This document shows positions 1-8,338 of a stretch of 64,000 nucleotides of DNA, in pieces. A program made the position numbers and the translations under genes. The first letter of the stretch is position 1. The number at the start of each line of letters is the position of its first letter. The notes beneath the pieces are model-generated. The model worked only from the letters and a program-made list of their open reading frames with translations, did not search any database and was not told the origin of the DNA. The stretch lies in contig NZ_LDQC01000026.1 in the NCBI RefSeq assembly GCF_001475545.1, positions 1-64,000 on the forward strand. The letters are read 5' to 3'. The stretch comes from Curtobacterium luteum (GTDB lineage: Bacteria > Actinomycetota > Actinomycetes > Actinomycetales > Microbacteriaceae).

Positions 1-1
1 G

Positions 2-805
2 CTCGCGATCGCCGCGGTCGTGCTGTTCAACGCGTTCGCCCCGACCCGGTCGGCGTTCGGCGCGAAGATCACGAACGACACGGACACCGCCGGGACCGCG
101 CCGTACTTCACGTGCTCCGCAGCCGTCGGTGCCGACACCGCGAACGCCGTGTTCGCCTACCGCCTCGGCGAGGCATCGGGGTCATCGGTGGCGACCGACT
201 GGTCCGGCAAGGGACAGAACGGCACCTACCAGGGGTCGATGGCGGCGGTCGCTCCGAGCCCGAACGCCTGCCCGCGGGACGCCGGGACGGCCTACCAGCT
301 GAACGGTTCCACGAGCTTCGTCTCGACGCCGACGCGGTACACGAACCCCACCACCTTCAGTACCGAGGTCTGGTTCCGCATCACCGTCGCCGGCGGGATG
401 CTCGTCGGCTTCGGCAGCAACCAGGTCACGACGTCCGGACAGCACGACCGCCAGGTGTACCTCAACACCGCAGGGCAGCTCGTCTTCGGTTCGTACAACG
501 GCACCACGCAGGTCGTCACCTCGCCGAAGGCCTACACCGACGGCGCGTGGCACCACGTCGTCGCGACGATGTCCGCGTCCACGGGGATGAAGCTCTACGC
601 CGACGGCGCGCTCGTCGCGTCGAACGCCGCCTACACGACGCCCGAGAACTACGCCGGGTACTGGCGCATCGGCTACGACACCGTCTCCGGGTGGCCCGGT
701 CAGCCGTCGAACTTCTTCTTCACCGGGCAGATGCGGTACGCGGCCGTCTACAGCACCGTGCTCTCCGCGACGCAGGTCGCGAACCACGCCACCGCCGGAC
801 GCTGA
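2..805 (+). CDS. LamG/concanavalin A-like surface protein, 3' part
   Basis: The reading frame is open from the first bases, so the start lies upstream of the window; 267 codons are visible. The visible part begins with a hydrophobic stretch (LAIAAVVLFNAF), probably the end of a signal or anchor segment. A beta-rich domain with LamG hallmarks follows: a YRLGE opening strand, a GAWHHVVATM segment and a closing GQMRYAAVYS strand. Such domains bind glycans or proteins outside the cell. The KITNDTDTAG segment after the hydrophobic part resembles exported proteins processed by SipW-like peptidases, which is an inference. A degenerate palindrome follows the stop. Confidence 0.7.
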   Translation, partial: LAIAAVVLFNAFAPTRSAFGAKITNDTDTAGTAPYFTCSAAVGADTANAVFAYRLGEASGSSVATDWSGKGQNGTYQGSMAAVAPSPNACPRDAGTAYQLNGSTSFVSTPTRYTNPTTFSTEVWFRITVAGGMLVGFGSNQVTTSGQHDRQVYLNTAGQLVFGSYNGTTQVVTSPKAYTDGAWHHVVATMSASTGMKLYADGALVASNAAYTTPENYAGYWRIGYDTVSGWPGQPSNFFFTGQMRYAAVYSTVLSATQVANHATAGR

Positions 806-845
806 CGGGCGGGTCGCGTCGACGACGTGACCCAGCGCCGGCCGG

Positions 846-875
846 GAGGCACGGTGCGGGCCCGCACCGCGCCTC
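846..875. terminator. Palindromic bidirectional terminator (GAGGC family)
   Basis: GAGGC-A-CGGTGCGGG is followed directly by CCCGCACCG-C-GCCTC, a 30-nt inverted repeat with one mismatch. It sits between the convergent ends of the LamG gene (805) and cutC (915). There is no T-tract on either side. The core is shared with the palindromes at 6412, 16196, 35070, 40612, 49067 and 50310. Confidence 0.6.
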
Positions 876-914
876 ACGTCCACCGGTGGTCGCTGCGCGG
901 ACCGGTGCCTTCGG

Positions 915-1664
915 TCAGGCGGCGACGACGTCCAGCGCGCGCCGAGCCGCCCGCACGACCTCGGCATCGGTGACGAAGTGGGCCGACCCGTCGTCGGAGC
1001 CACCCATCGGGACGCCGGCGTGGGCGCTGCCGACGGCCGGGCGCTTCGCGGAGAGGTGCACGGCGGCCACCCCCACCGACACGAGTGCGGCGACGTCCGC
1101 CGGGGTCACGCCGGCGCCGGCCATGACCTGCACGCCACCGGCGGCCTCGACCACACGGGCGATCGTCGAGGCACCGGCTGCAGCGGTCGGCGCGCCACCG
1201 GACGTCAGCACCCGGGTGAAGCCGAGCTCGGCGAGCGACGCCGCGGCGGCGACGGGGTCCGCCGCGTGGTCGATCGCGCGGTGCAGGGTGACCTCGGCAG
1301 TGGCGCTCACCGATCGTGCGGCGGCGACGAACCGGCGCAGGGCGTCGGTGTCGAGTGTCCGGTCGGGGCGCAGGGCACCGACGACGACACCGGCCGCACC
1401 GGAGCGGAGGACCGTGCGGACCTCGCGCTCCATGAGGTCGAGCTCGTCACGGTCGTGCACGAACCCGCCCGGCCGGCACCGCACGAGTGCGTGTGCCGGG
1501 ATGCCGGTCTCGTGCACGGTCTCGACGAGGGCCTGCGACGGGGTGAGCCCGCCGAGTTCGAGGCCGACGCAGAGCTCGACGCGATCCGCGCCGTGGTCGC
1601 GGGCGACGAGAGCTCCCGCGGGCGAGGTGACCGCGATCTCGAGGGCGACGGGGGCGGTGGTCAC
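915..1664 (-). CDS. cutC: CutC-family TIM-barrel protein
   Basis: 249 residues, the usual CutC length. The N-terminal LEIAVTSPAGALVARDHGADRVELC and the later segments RPGGF, EVTLHRAID, LTSGG and VMAGAGVTP are typical of the family. CutC was named for copper homeostasis in Escherichia coli, but its biochemical role is unsettled and nothing here suggests copper. It is the last gene of a minus-strand operon: its GTG start overlaps the stop of the M81 gene (GTGA), so translation is probably coupled. The context (ROK regulator, M81 protein, divergent peptide-type importer) suggests a catabolic rather than metal role, which is an inference. Confidence 0.85.
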   Translation of the reverse strand: MTTAPVALEIAVTSPAGALVARDHGADRVELCVGLELGGLTPSQALVETVHETGIPAHALVRCRPGGFVHDRDELDLMEREVRTVLRSGAAGVVVGALRPDRTLDTDALRRFVAAARSVSATAEVTLHRAIDHAADPVAAAASLAELGFTRVLTSGGAPTAAAGASTIARVVEAAGGVQVMAGAGVTPADVAALVSVGVAAVHLSAKRPAVGSAHAGVPMGGSDDGSAHFVTDAEVVRAARRALDVVAA

Positions 1665-3205
1665 GCGACGGCTCCGAGCGGTTCGTTCGACGACGGGATG
1701 ATCCGGGCGCCGAGGTCGGGCGCCGACGGGAACTCCCGATCGTAGGGGAACATCGGGCGCTGGATCCTGTGGTGCCCGAGCCGCTCGAGGTCCTGGTCGA
1801 CACCGCCGGGGGTGAGGGCGAGCATCCAGTCGGCGGCCATGTCGAAGAGCTCGGGTTCGAGGTACCCGATCTTGACGATGACGACGTCGGCGTCGCGCGG
1901 CGCGAGGTCGAGGTCGGTGAAGTCGTGCTCGTGGTGGTACGGCTTCCGGAGCTTCGTGAGGATCGCGAACACCGACCCGACCTGGAGCACGACCTCGGTC
2001 TCGGCGTCGCGGTCTCCGTGCTTGACCGCGTGCACCCGACCGGTCATGGTGATCGGTCCCGCGTGCACCGCGTCGACCGCAGCCCCGGCGGTGACGGTCA
2101 CGGTCGCACCGACCCCGGCCTCCACGGCGGTCGCGACGGCCTCGGGGCCGGGGACGCTCGCGTAGATGACGGTCGGGCCGTCGGGCGAGGAGAACGCCGG
2201 GTTCGCGAGCACCTGCGTGAGTCCCCACGTCATGTCGCCGGAGCCGCCGGCGGTCGGGTTGTCGCCCGAGTCCGAGACGAAGTACGGTCGCGCGGCACCC
2301 GGCGCGAGCGCAGCGGCGAGGCACTCGTCGAACGAGCCGGTCGGCGCGACGAACACGAAGTCCTCGCGGACGTCCCAGAACGCGCGGGCGAGCCGCTCGG
2401 CACCGGCGGCGACGGTCTCGCGGTCCCAACCGGTGACCACCGTGACGGCGCGGTCGCGGGGCTGGTCCGCCCAGGCGTAGCCGACCCAGATCGCGGCGTC
2501 GAGGACACCCGGGGTGGCCTCGACCTCCGGCACCTGCGCGTACAGCGAGGCCGCTGGTTCGATGCGCGTCGAGGTCTGCTCGCCGGGGAGCAGGACGGGG
2601 ATCGGTACCCAGGCCTTCACGGGACGCTGCTCGCCGACCGGCCGGGTGGTGAGCACGTCGACGAGGTTGCGGACGGCCCGCTCCTTGGTCTCGAGGGCGT
2701 CCTCGTGCGGGGCCATGCGGTAGCAGGTGACGAGGTCGACCTGGTGCGCGAGCTCCGCGGTGACGTTGCCGTGCAGGTCCATCGAGGCCGACACGACGAC
2801 GTCCGGTCCGACGACCGCGCGGATGCGTCCGAGCAGGTCCGTCTCGGCGTCGTCGAGTCCCTCGACCACCATCGCGCCGTGGATGTCGTACCAGAGACCG
2901 TCCACCGGACCGATCGCGGCCAACCGGGAGGTGATCTCGGACGCGAGCGACTCGTACGAGTCGCGGTCGACCATGCCGCCGGGCAGGGCGTGACCGATCA
3001 GCGCGCCGCGGAAGTCGGCCCGTTCGGCGTACGACGCGAGGAACGGGTACCGCGCGACGACCTCGTCGCCGCGGTCCGGGTGGAACGCCGGTGCGTGCGT
3101 CCGGGTGGGGGTGAACGTCGAGGTCTCGATGGCGAGCCCCGCGATCGCGATCACCGGGCGACGGACGGCGGACGCAGCGGGCGCTGCTGGCACGGACTCA
3201 GACAC
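1661..3205 (-). CDS. M81 family metallopeptidase (MlrC-like)
   Basis: 514 residues with the two-part DUF1485 plus MlrC C-terminal layout. Glu27 (LAIETST), His109 (YDIHGAM), Asp143 and His145 (MDLHGN) and His167 (APHED) keep the 34-2-22 spacing that I recall for the zinc ligands of Sphingomonas MlrC, so the metal site looks intact. MlrC hydrolyses linear microcystin peptides, but most M81 members have no known substrate. The GTG start lies inside the end of the ROK repressor gene (8-nt overlap) and the stop overlaps cutC, so the three form one operon. A peptide or amide substrate delivered by the divergent importer is plausible. Confidence 0.8.
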   Translation of the reverse strand: MSESVPAAPAASAVRRPVIAIAGLAIETSTFTPTRTHAPAFHPDRGDEVVARYPFLASYAERADFRGALIGHALPGGMVDRDSYESLASEITSRLAAIGPVDGLWYDIHGAMVVEGLDDAETDLLGRIRAVVGPDVVVSASMDLHGNVTAELAHQVDLVTCYRMAPHEDALETKERAVRNLVDVLTTRPVGEQRPVKAWVPIPVLLPGEQTSTRIEPAASLYAQVPEVEATPGVLDAAIWVGYAWADQPRDRAVTVVTGWDRETVAAGAERLARAFWDVREDFVFVAPTGSFDECLAAALAPGAARPYFVSDSGDNPTAGGSGDMTWGLTQVLANPAFSSPDGPTVIYASVPGPEAVATAVEAGVGATVTVTAGAAVDAVHAGPITMTGRVHAVKHGDRDAETEVVLQVGSVFAILTKLRKPYHHEHDFTDLDLAPRDADVVIVKIGYLEPELFDMAADWMLALTPGGVDQDLERLGHHRIQRPMFPYDREFPSAPDLGARIIPSSNEPLGAVA

Positions 3206-4382
3206 GGACGTTCCTCTTCCTGACGGTGGACTGGGGGATGGGCGTCGAGAGCTCCTCGAGCGAGGCGGTGAGGCCCCGCTGCAGCGCGAACTGACCGGCC
3301 CCGACGAGCCCCGCGTCGGCGCCGAGCGACACCGGTTCGATCACGAGGTGCTGCGTCATGAGCGGGTGGCAGCTCTCGTACAGCTGGCTCCGGACGGCGG
3401 CGATGAACGGGTCGAGCGTCGACAGGATGCCGCCGAGGTAGACCGCGTCCGGGTTGAAGAAGTTGACGTTGGCCGCGAGCACCTCGCCGAGGTACCGCCC
3501 GGCGAGCCGCACGGCCCGGGTCGCCTCGGGGTGCGCGTCCGAAGCGAGCCGCACCACGTCGGCCGTGGACTCGACCGCGACCCCGGCGTTCGACAGGATG
3601 CGGACGAGCGCGGCACCGGACGCCACCGTCTCGAGGCAGCCGGTGTTCCCGCACGAGCACGGGGTGTCCCCGGCCGCGTCGATGCGCACGTGCGTGATGT
3701 CGCCCGCGGACCCGGTCGACCCGCGGTAGAGCCGACCGTCGATGACGATCCCGGCGCCGATCGCCGAGCCGGCCTTGATCGTGATGGTCTGCCGGCGGGA
3801 CGGGTCCTGCACGCTCTGCTCGCCCGCGGCCATGCAGTTCGCGTCGTTGTCGACGATCGCCGGCAGTCCGAACCGTTCGGTGAGCCAGGACGCCACCGGG
3901 AAGCCGTTCCACCCCGGCATGCGGCTCGGCAGGTCGACCACGCCGGCCTCGACGTCGACCGGCCCGGGAAGGCTCAGCCCGACGCCTCGGAGGCCCGCGC
4001 GACCCTGCTCGTCGGCGAGGCGCTCGAGCATCCCGGCCAACCGCTGCAGGCCGGCGCTCGGACCGTCGGCGAGCGCGAACGGGACGTTCGCGACCGACTC
4101 GAGCGCGCCTCCCGGCCGGACCACGCCGATGCGGGCGTGACCGCCGCCGACGTCCGCGGCGACCGCGTACTCGTCGGCCCCGCCGATCCGGAGCACCTTG
4201 CGGGGGCGCCCGCCGGTCGAGACGTCGGTGCCCTCCTCGGCGAGGAGCCCGTGTGCGAGCAGCTGCGCGACCACGTGCGAGACGGTCGACGGGGCGGCCG
4301 AGAGCAGTGCCGCGATCTCGGTGCGGCTCGAGGCCTGACCCGAGGCGACGAGCTCCAGGACGCGGGCGCTGAGGTCGGCCAC
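3198..4382 (-). CDS. ROK-family transcriptional repressor
   Basis: 394 residues: an N-terminal winged helix (about 1-60, TEIAALLSAAPSTVSHVVAQL) followed by a ROK sugar-binding domain with DVGGGHARIGV and an intact zinc motif, CSCGNTGCLE. ROK repressors of the NagC/XylR type leave DNA when they bind a sugar or sugar phosphate. I chose the GTG at 4382 because GGAGAA lies 6 nt upstream. The frame stays open upstream, but the only other usable starts are a TTG at 4394 and a GTG at 4595 that would run into the divergent gene. It heads the M81-cutC operon and faces the ABC importer; it probably controls both sides. Confidence 0.85.
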   Translation of the reverse strand: MADLSARVLELVASGQASSRTEIAALLSAAPSTVSHVVAQLLAHGLLAEEGTDVSTGGRPRKVLRIGGADEYAVAADVGGGHARIGVVRPGGALESVANVPFALADGPSAGLQRLAGMLERLADEQGRAGLRGVGLSLPGPVDVEAGVVDLPSRMPGWNGFPVASWLTERFGLPAIVDNDANCMAAGEQSVQDPSRRQTITIKAGSAIGAGIVIDGRLYRGSTGSAGDITHVRIDAAGDTPCSCGNTGCLETVASGAALVRILSNAGVAVESTADVVRLASDAHPEATRAVRLAGRYLGEVLAANVNFFNPDAVYLGGILSTLDPFIAAVRSQLYESCHPLMTQHLVIEPVSLGADAGLVGAGQFALQRGLTASLEELSTPIPQSTVRKRNVRV

Positions 4383-4479
4383 GACTTTCTCCAATCCGGC
4401 GGAAAGCGGTCGATGACCGCCCGTGGCACCGAGCCTAAGCGGCAGATCGACCGGTCCACCCTTTCGCCCGAACCGCAGA

Positions 4480-4508
4480 AACGAACTATTTACATCGGAT
4501 TGTTTGTT
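4480..4508. promoter_or_regulatory. Candidate ROK operator in the divergent intergenic region
   Basis: AACGAAC (4480-4486) and GTTTGTT (4502-4508) form an inverted repeat (6 of 7 matching) around a 15-nt AT-rich centre, in the 215-nt gap between the ROK repressor and the binding-protein gene. It is the most AT-rich stretch of the first 14 kb. An AT-rich palindrome in this position is typical for ROK repressors; which promoter it covers was not resolved. Confidence 0.45.
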
Positions 4509-4597
4509 TTTCCAACGGCTTTGGTCATTGACTGTCCCCGTGCCGACCGGCACGCGTGCTCCACACCCCGACACTTCCCACGCACCAGGAGACACAC

Positions 4598-6397
4598 ATG
4601 ACCAAGCCCCGTCGCTGGGCGCTCCTCACCGGAGCCGCGATCGCCGTGAGCGCGCTGCTCGCCGGCTGCTCCGGGGGCGGCAACGCCTCGTCCGGCAGCA
4701 GCAACGCCGACGAGATCAACTACGCACTGCCGGCGAACTTCACGCCGAACTGGATCCTCCCGATCGGCACGGCCGCGCACCTCAACACGAACAACGGCTC
4801 GATCGCGCAGTCGCTGTACGAGCCGCTCGTCGCCTACGACGGGTCGACGGGCAAGATCACCTGGAACAAGGCCGGCTCCGTCGCCACCGACGCGGCGTTC
4901 GCGAAGGACGGAAAGAGCGTCACGATGACCCTCGGCGATCGCCACTGGTCGGACGGCAAGCCGATCACCAGCCGCGACGTGCAGTTCTGGTTCAACCTCA
5001 TCAAGGCGAACAAGGACCAGTGGGGCTCGTACTCGAAGGGCAAGGCGCCCGACAACTGGACGTCGTTCACGGCGGACGACGACACCCACTTCACGATCAC
5101 GTTCGACAAGGCGTACAACTCGGACTGGATGCTCGCGAACCAGCTGAGCCACATCATCCCGCTGCCGCAGCACGCCTGGGACAAGACGAGCGCGGGCGGC
5201 TCGGTGGGCAACGCGGACGAGACGACCGAGGGCGCGAAGCAGGTCTGGAAGTACCTCAACACCGCCGCGGGCAAGATCTCGGACTACGCGAGCGACGACC
5301 TGTGGAAGACCATCTCCGGCCCGTACGGTGTCAGCGCGTTCTCGACGGCCGGCAAGGTCACCCTGACGGCGAACAAGCAGTACGACGGTGGTGAGAAGCC
5401 CTCCATCACGACCGTGAACCTGCTCCCGTTCACGTCCGCCGACGCCGAGGTCAACGCCGTCCGTTCGGGCGGGGTCGACTACGGGTACATCAACGCCACG
5501 GACATGGACCAGAAGGCGTCGTTCGAGGCCAAGGGCTACGAGGTGCAGCCCTGGACCGGCTGGGCGATCACCTACATGCCGTACAACTTCAACAACCCGA
5601 CGATGGGCGCCGTCTTCAAGCAGCTGTACGCCCGCCAGGCCGTGCAGATGTCGATCGACCAGACCTCGCTGTCGAAGGTCGTGTTCAACGGCACCGCCAC
5701 CTCGACCTACGGGCCGATCCCGCAGGCGCAGGAGTCCGACTACGTGTCGAGCGTCCAGAAGGACAACCCGTACCCGTTCAGCACCTCGAAGGCCAAGGCG
5801 CTCCTGACCAGCCACGGCTGGGAGGAGCAGGGCGGCACGATGGTCTGCACCGACCCGGGCACGTCCGACAACCAGTGCGGCGAGGGTGTCGACAAGGGCA
5901 CGAAGTTCACGATGAACGTGCTCTCGCAGTCCGGTTCGACCGTTACCGACAACATGATGAGCGCGATCCAGTCCTCGCTCGCGAAGACCGGCATCGGCTT
6001 CACGATCAAGACCGCGCCGGTGTCGAGCGTCCTGTCGCAGACCCCGACCTGCACGAGCGACGAGGCCAGCTGCGACTGGGACCTCTCCTTCTTCGGCACG
6101 GCGGGCAGCTGGTACTTCCCGGCCTACCCGACCGGTGAGTCGCTCTTCCAGACCGGTGGCTCGGCGAACTTCGGGTCGTACTCGAACAAGGAGGTCGACC
6201 AGCTCATCGACGCGACCACCACCTCGACCGACTCGACCGCCGTGCAGGACTACAGCGCGGCCGTCGCGAAGGACCTCCCGGTCATCTGGCTCCCGGAGCC
6301 CGACTACCAGATCTCGGTCGTCAAGAAGGGCCTGACCGGGTTCGACCAGGACTCCCTCGCGAACTTCCACCCGGCGCAGTGGAAGTGGAGCAAGTAA
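4598..6397 (+). CDS. ABC importer substrate-binding lipoprotein, family 5 (peptide type)
   Basis: 599 residues. The signal sequence ends in a lipobox (LLAGC, Cys24), so the mature protein is anchored outside the membrane. The body is an SBP_bac_5 fold: IAQSLYEPLVAYD near the N-terminus, then HWSDGKPITSRDVQFWFN, then a long C-terminal lobe ending in LPEPDYQISVVKKGLTGF. Family 5 proteins capture oligopeptides, nickel chelates, opines or oligosaccharides, so the ligand cannot be read directly. The start ATG is preceded by CAGGAG. It is the first gene of the importer operon; a strong hairpin separates it from the permeases. Confidence 0.88.
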   Translation: MTKPRRWALLTGAAIAVSALLAGCSGGGNASSGSSNADEINYALPANFTPNWILPIGTAAHLNTNNGSIAQSLYEPLVAYDGSTGKITWNKAGSVATDAAFAKDGKSVTMTLGDRHWSDGKPITSRDVQFWFNLIKANKDQWGSYSKGKAPDNWTSFTADDDTHFTITFDKAYNSDWMLANQLSHIIPLPQHAWDKTSAGGSVGNADETTEGAKQVWKYLNTAAGKISDYASDDLWKTISGPYGVSAFSTAGKVTLTANKQYDGGEKPSITTVNLLPFTSADAEVNAVRSGGVDYGYINATDMDQKASFEAKGYEVQPWTGWAITYMPYNFNNPTMGAVFKQLYARQAVQMSIDQTSLSKVVFNGTATSTYGPIPQAQESDYVSSVQKDNPYPFSTSKAKALLTSHGWEEQGGTMVCTDPGTSDNQCGEGVDKGTKFTMNVLSQSGSTVTDNMMSAIQSSLAKTGIGFTIKTAPVSSVLSQTPTCTSDEASCDWDLSFFGTAGSWYFPAYPTGESLFQTGGSANFGSYSNKEVDQLIDATTTSTDSTAVQDYSAAVAKDLPVIWLPEPDYQISVVKKGLTGFDQDSLANFHPAQWKWSK

Positions 6398-6411
6398 CAC
6401 CCAGGACAGCC

Positions 6412-6450
6412 GGGAGGCGCGGTGCGCGTCCGACGCGCACCGCGCCTCCC
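6412..6450 (+). terminator. Perfect 19-bp hairpin between importer genes
   Basis: Arms of 19 bases (6412-6430 and 6432-6450, core GGGAGGCGCGGTGC) pair perfectly around one central base; the real loop must be a few bases wider. There is no T-tract. The position, 14 nt after the binding-protein stop and 38 nt before the permease start, fits a partial terminator or mRNA stabiliser that gives more binding protein than permease. Confidence 0.6.
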
Positions 6451-6488
6451 TCCCGGCTCACGTCTCCAATCCGACCATCGGAAGCCGC

Positions 6489-7448
6489 ATGACCACCGCT
6501 CTCTACCTGCTCCGGCGCGTGCTGCAAGCACTCGCCGTGGTCCTCATCGTCACGATCGTCGTGTTCTGCCTGCTGCACGCCCTGCCGGGCGGACCCGCCC
6601 GCGGCGTCCTCGGCGTCTCCGCGACGCCGGCGCAGATCGCCGCCTTCAACCAGTCGCAGGGGCTCGACCAGCCGCTGCCCGTGCAGTACCTCCGGTTCCT
6701 CGGACGTCTGCTCACCGGCGACGTCGGCACGTCGTACACGCTCAACGAGCCGGTCGCGCAGCTCATCGCCGAGCGCCTGCCGAAGACCCTCGTGCTCACC
6801 GGCATGTCCGCCGTCCTCGGGCTCGTGATCGCCATCCCCGTCGGCATGTGGCAGGCCGTCCGCCGCAACGGAGCGGTCGACTACGCGGCCACCGCGCTCG
6901 CGTTCGTGTTCTACTCGACGCCCGCGTTCTTCCTCGGCCTCGTGCTCATCATCGTGTTCAGCCAGCAGCTGCCGTGGCTGCCGTCGCAGGCGCCGAGCGG
7001 CAACACCCTCGCCGAGGTCTTCCAGGACCCGGCCGGTCTCGTGCTCCCCGTCGTGACCGGCGCCCTCGCCATGATCGCCGTGTTCAGCCGGTACATGCGG
7101 GCGTCGACGCTCGAGAACCTGCAGGAGGACTACGTCCGCACCGCCCGCGCCGGGGGAGCCTCGACGGCGACGATCCTCCGGCGGCACGTGTTCCGGAACT
7201 CGCTCACCCCCGTGGTCGCGATGCTCGGCTACTACCTGCCCGTGCTGTTCGGCGGCGCACTCGTGACCGAGCAGCTGTTCAACTACCCCGGCATGGGGCT
7301 GCTGTTCTGGAACGCGGCGCAGACCTCGGACTACCCGACGCTGCTCGGCTGCGTCCTCGTCATCTCGATCGCGACCGTGGTGGGCACGTTGCTCGCCGAC
7401 GTCGCGCAGACCCTCATCGACCCGCGAACGAAGGCGAGCCGCGCATGA
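6489..7448 (+). CDS. ABC importer permease, DppB type
   Basis: 319 residues with about six membrane segments and the signature of the BPD_transp_1 family (EDYVRTARAGGAS followed by RHVFRNSLTPVV, the EAA loop that contacts the ATPase). The N-terminal MTTALYLLRRVLQAL is typical for the first permease of dipeptide, oligopeptide and nickel importers. GGAAG precedes the ATG. The stop overlaps the next start (ATGA), so both permeases are probably made in equal amounts. Confidence 0.88.
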   Translation: MTTALYLLRRVLQALAVVLIVTIVVFCLLHALPGGPARGVLGVSATPAQIAAFNQSQGLDQPLPVQYLRFLGRLLTGDVGTSYTLNEPVAQLIAERLPKTLVLTGMSAVLGLVIAIPVGMWQAVRRNGAVDYAATALAFVFYSTPAFFLGLVLIIVFSQQLPWLPSQAPSGNTLAEVFQDPAGLVLPVVTGALAMIAVFSRYMRASTLENLQEDYVRTARAGGASTATILRRHVFRNSLTPVVAMLGYYLPVLFGGALVTEQLFNYPGMGLLFWNAAQTSDYPTLLGCVLVISIATVVGTLLADVAQTLIDPRTKASRA

Positions 7449-8338
7449 GCGCCGTCCAACTGGCCCCGGAAGCACCGGGTGCACCCGTCGTCGTCGGCGC
7501 GACCGGCTGGCGGCTCGCGGTGCGACGCTTCCGGCGCAACACCCTCGCGGTGATCGGCCTCGTCGTCATCGTCGTGGTCGTGCTGTTCTGCTTCGTCGGC
7601 CCGTTCCTGTACCCGACCGACCAGACCCACACGCAGCTGGACCAGGTGAACCTCGCCCCGAGCGCCGCGCACCTCCTCGGCACCGACGCCGTCGGCCACG
7701 ACGTCCTCGGTCGGCTCATGTTCGGCGGCAAGGTTTCGCTCACGGTCGGCATCGCCGCGGGCATCCTCGCGACGGTCGTCGGCACGCTCTGGGGCTCGGT
7801 CGCCGGGTACGTCGGCGGGTGGGTCGACGCCGTGATGATGCGCGTCGTCGACGCCGGCATCGCCATCCCCGCGCTGTTCATCCTGCTCGTCATCTCGGCG
7901 ATCACGACCCCCGGTGTCTGGGGGCTCGTCGTGATCCTCGGACTCGTGTCGTGGCTCGTGCCCTCCCGGCTCATCCGCGCCGAGACGCTGACGCTGAAGA
8001 ACCGCGACTACGTGCTCACCCTGCGCGCCATCGGTGGCTCGCACGCCCGGGCCATCGGGCGGCACCTGCTGCCGAACTCGGTGTCCACGATCGTCGTCGC
8101 GGCCACGTTCCAGGTCGCCGACGCGATCCTCCTCGTGGCGTACGTCTCCTACCTCGGACTCGGCGTCCAGGCGCCCGCGACCGACTGGGGTGGCATGCTC
8201 TCCGCCGGGCTGACCTCGGCCTACTCCGGACGCTGGTGGCTCATCGTGCCGCCGGGACTCGCCGTGATCCTCGTCGTCTGCGCGTTCAACGCCGTGGGCG
8301 ACGGGCTCCGGGACGCCTTCGACGTGAGGGGCCGCTGA
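7445..8338 (+). CDS. ABC importer permease, DppC type
   Basis: 297 residues. The cytoplasmic N-terminus and WRLAVRRFRRNTLAVIGLV precede a first membrane helix, then comes the extracytoplasmic LGTDAVGHDVLGRLMFGG segment that is characteristic of DppC/OppC. The EAA loop is NRDYVLTLRAIGGSHARAI. It pairs with the preceding permease. Start and stop both overlap neighbours (ATGA upstream, TGATG downstream), placing it firmly inside the operon. Confidence 0.88.
   Translation: MSAVQLAPEAPGAPVVVGATGWRLAVRRFRRNTLAVIGLVVIVVVVLFCFVGPFLYPTDQTHTQLDQVNLAPSAAHLLGTDAVGHDVLGRLMFGGKVSLTVGIAAGILATVVGTLWGSVAGYVGGWVDAVMMRVVDAGIAIPALFILLVISAITTPGVWGLVVILGLVSWLVPSRLIRAETLTLKNRDYVLTLRAIGGSHARAIGRHLLPNSVSTIVVAATFQVADAILLVAYVSYLGLGVQAPATDWGGMLSAGLTSAYSGRWWLIVPPGLAVILVVCAFNAVGDGLRDAFDVRGR

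Noticed and set aside
915-1664. A copper-resistance role for the CutC protein
   Set aside because: No other copper gene or copper-regulator site is near; the annotation rests on a family name of doubtful function.
4383-4595. A 465-residue version of the ROK repressor starting at a GTG at 4595
   Set aside because: It would cross the divergent promoter and operator region and translate AT-rich intergenic DNA; the GTG at 4382 has a good ribosome site and gives the family length.
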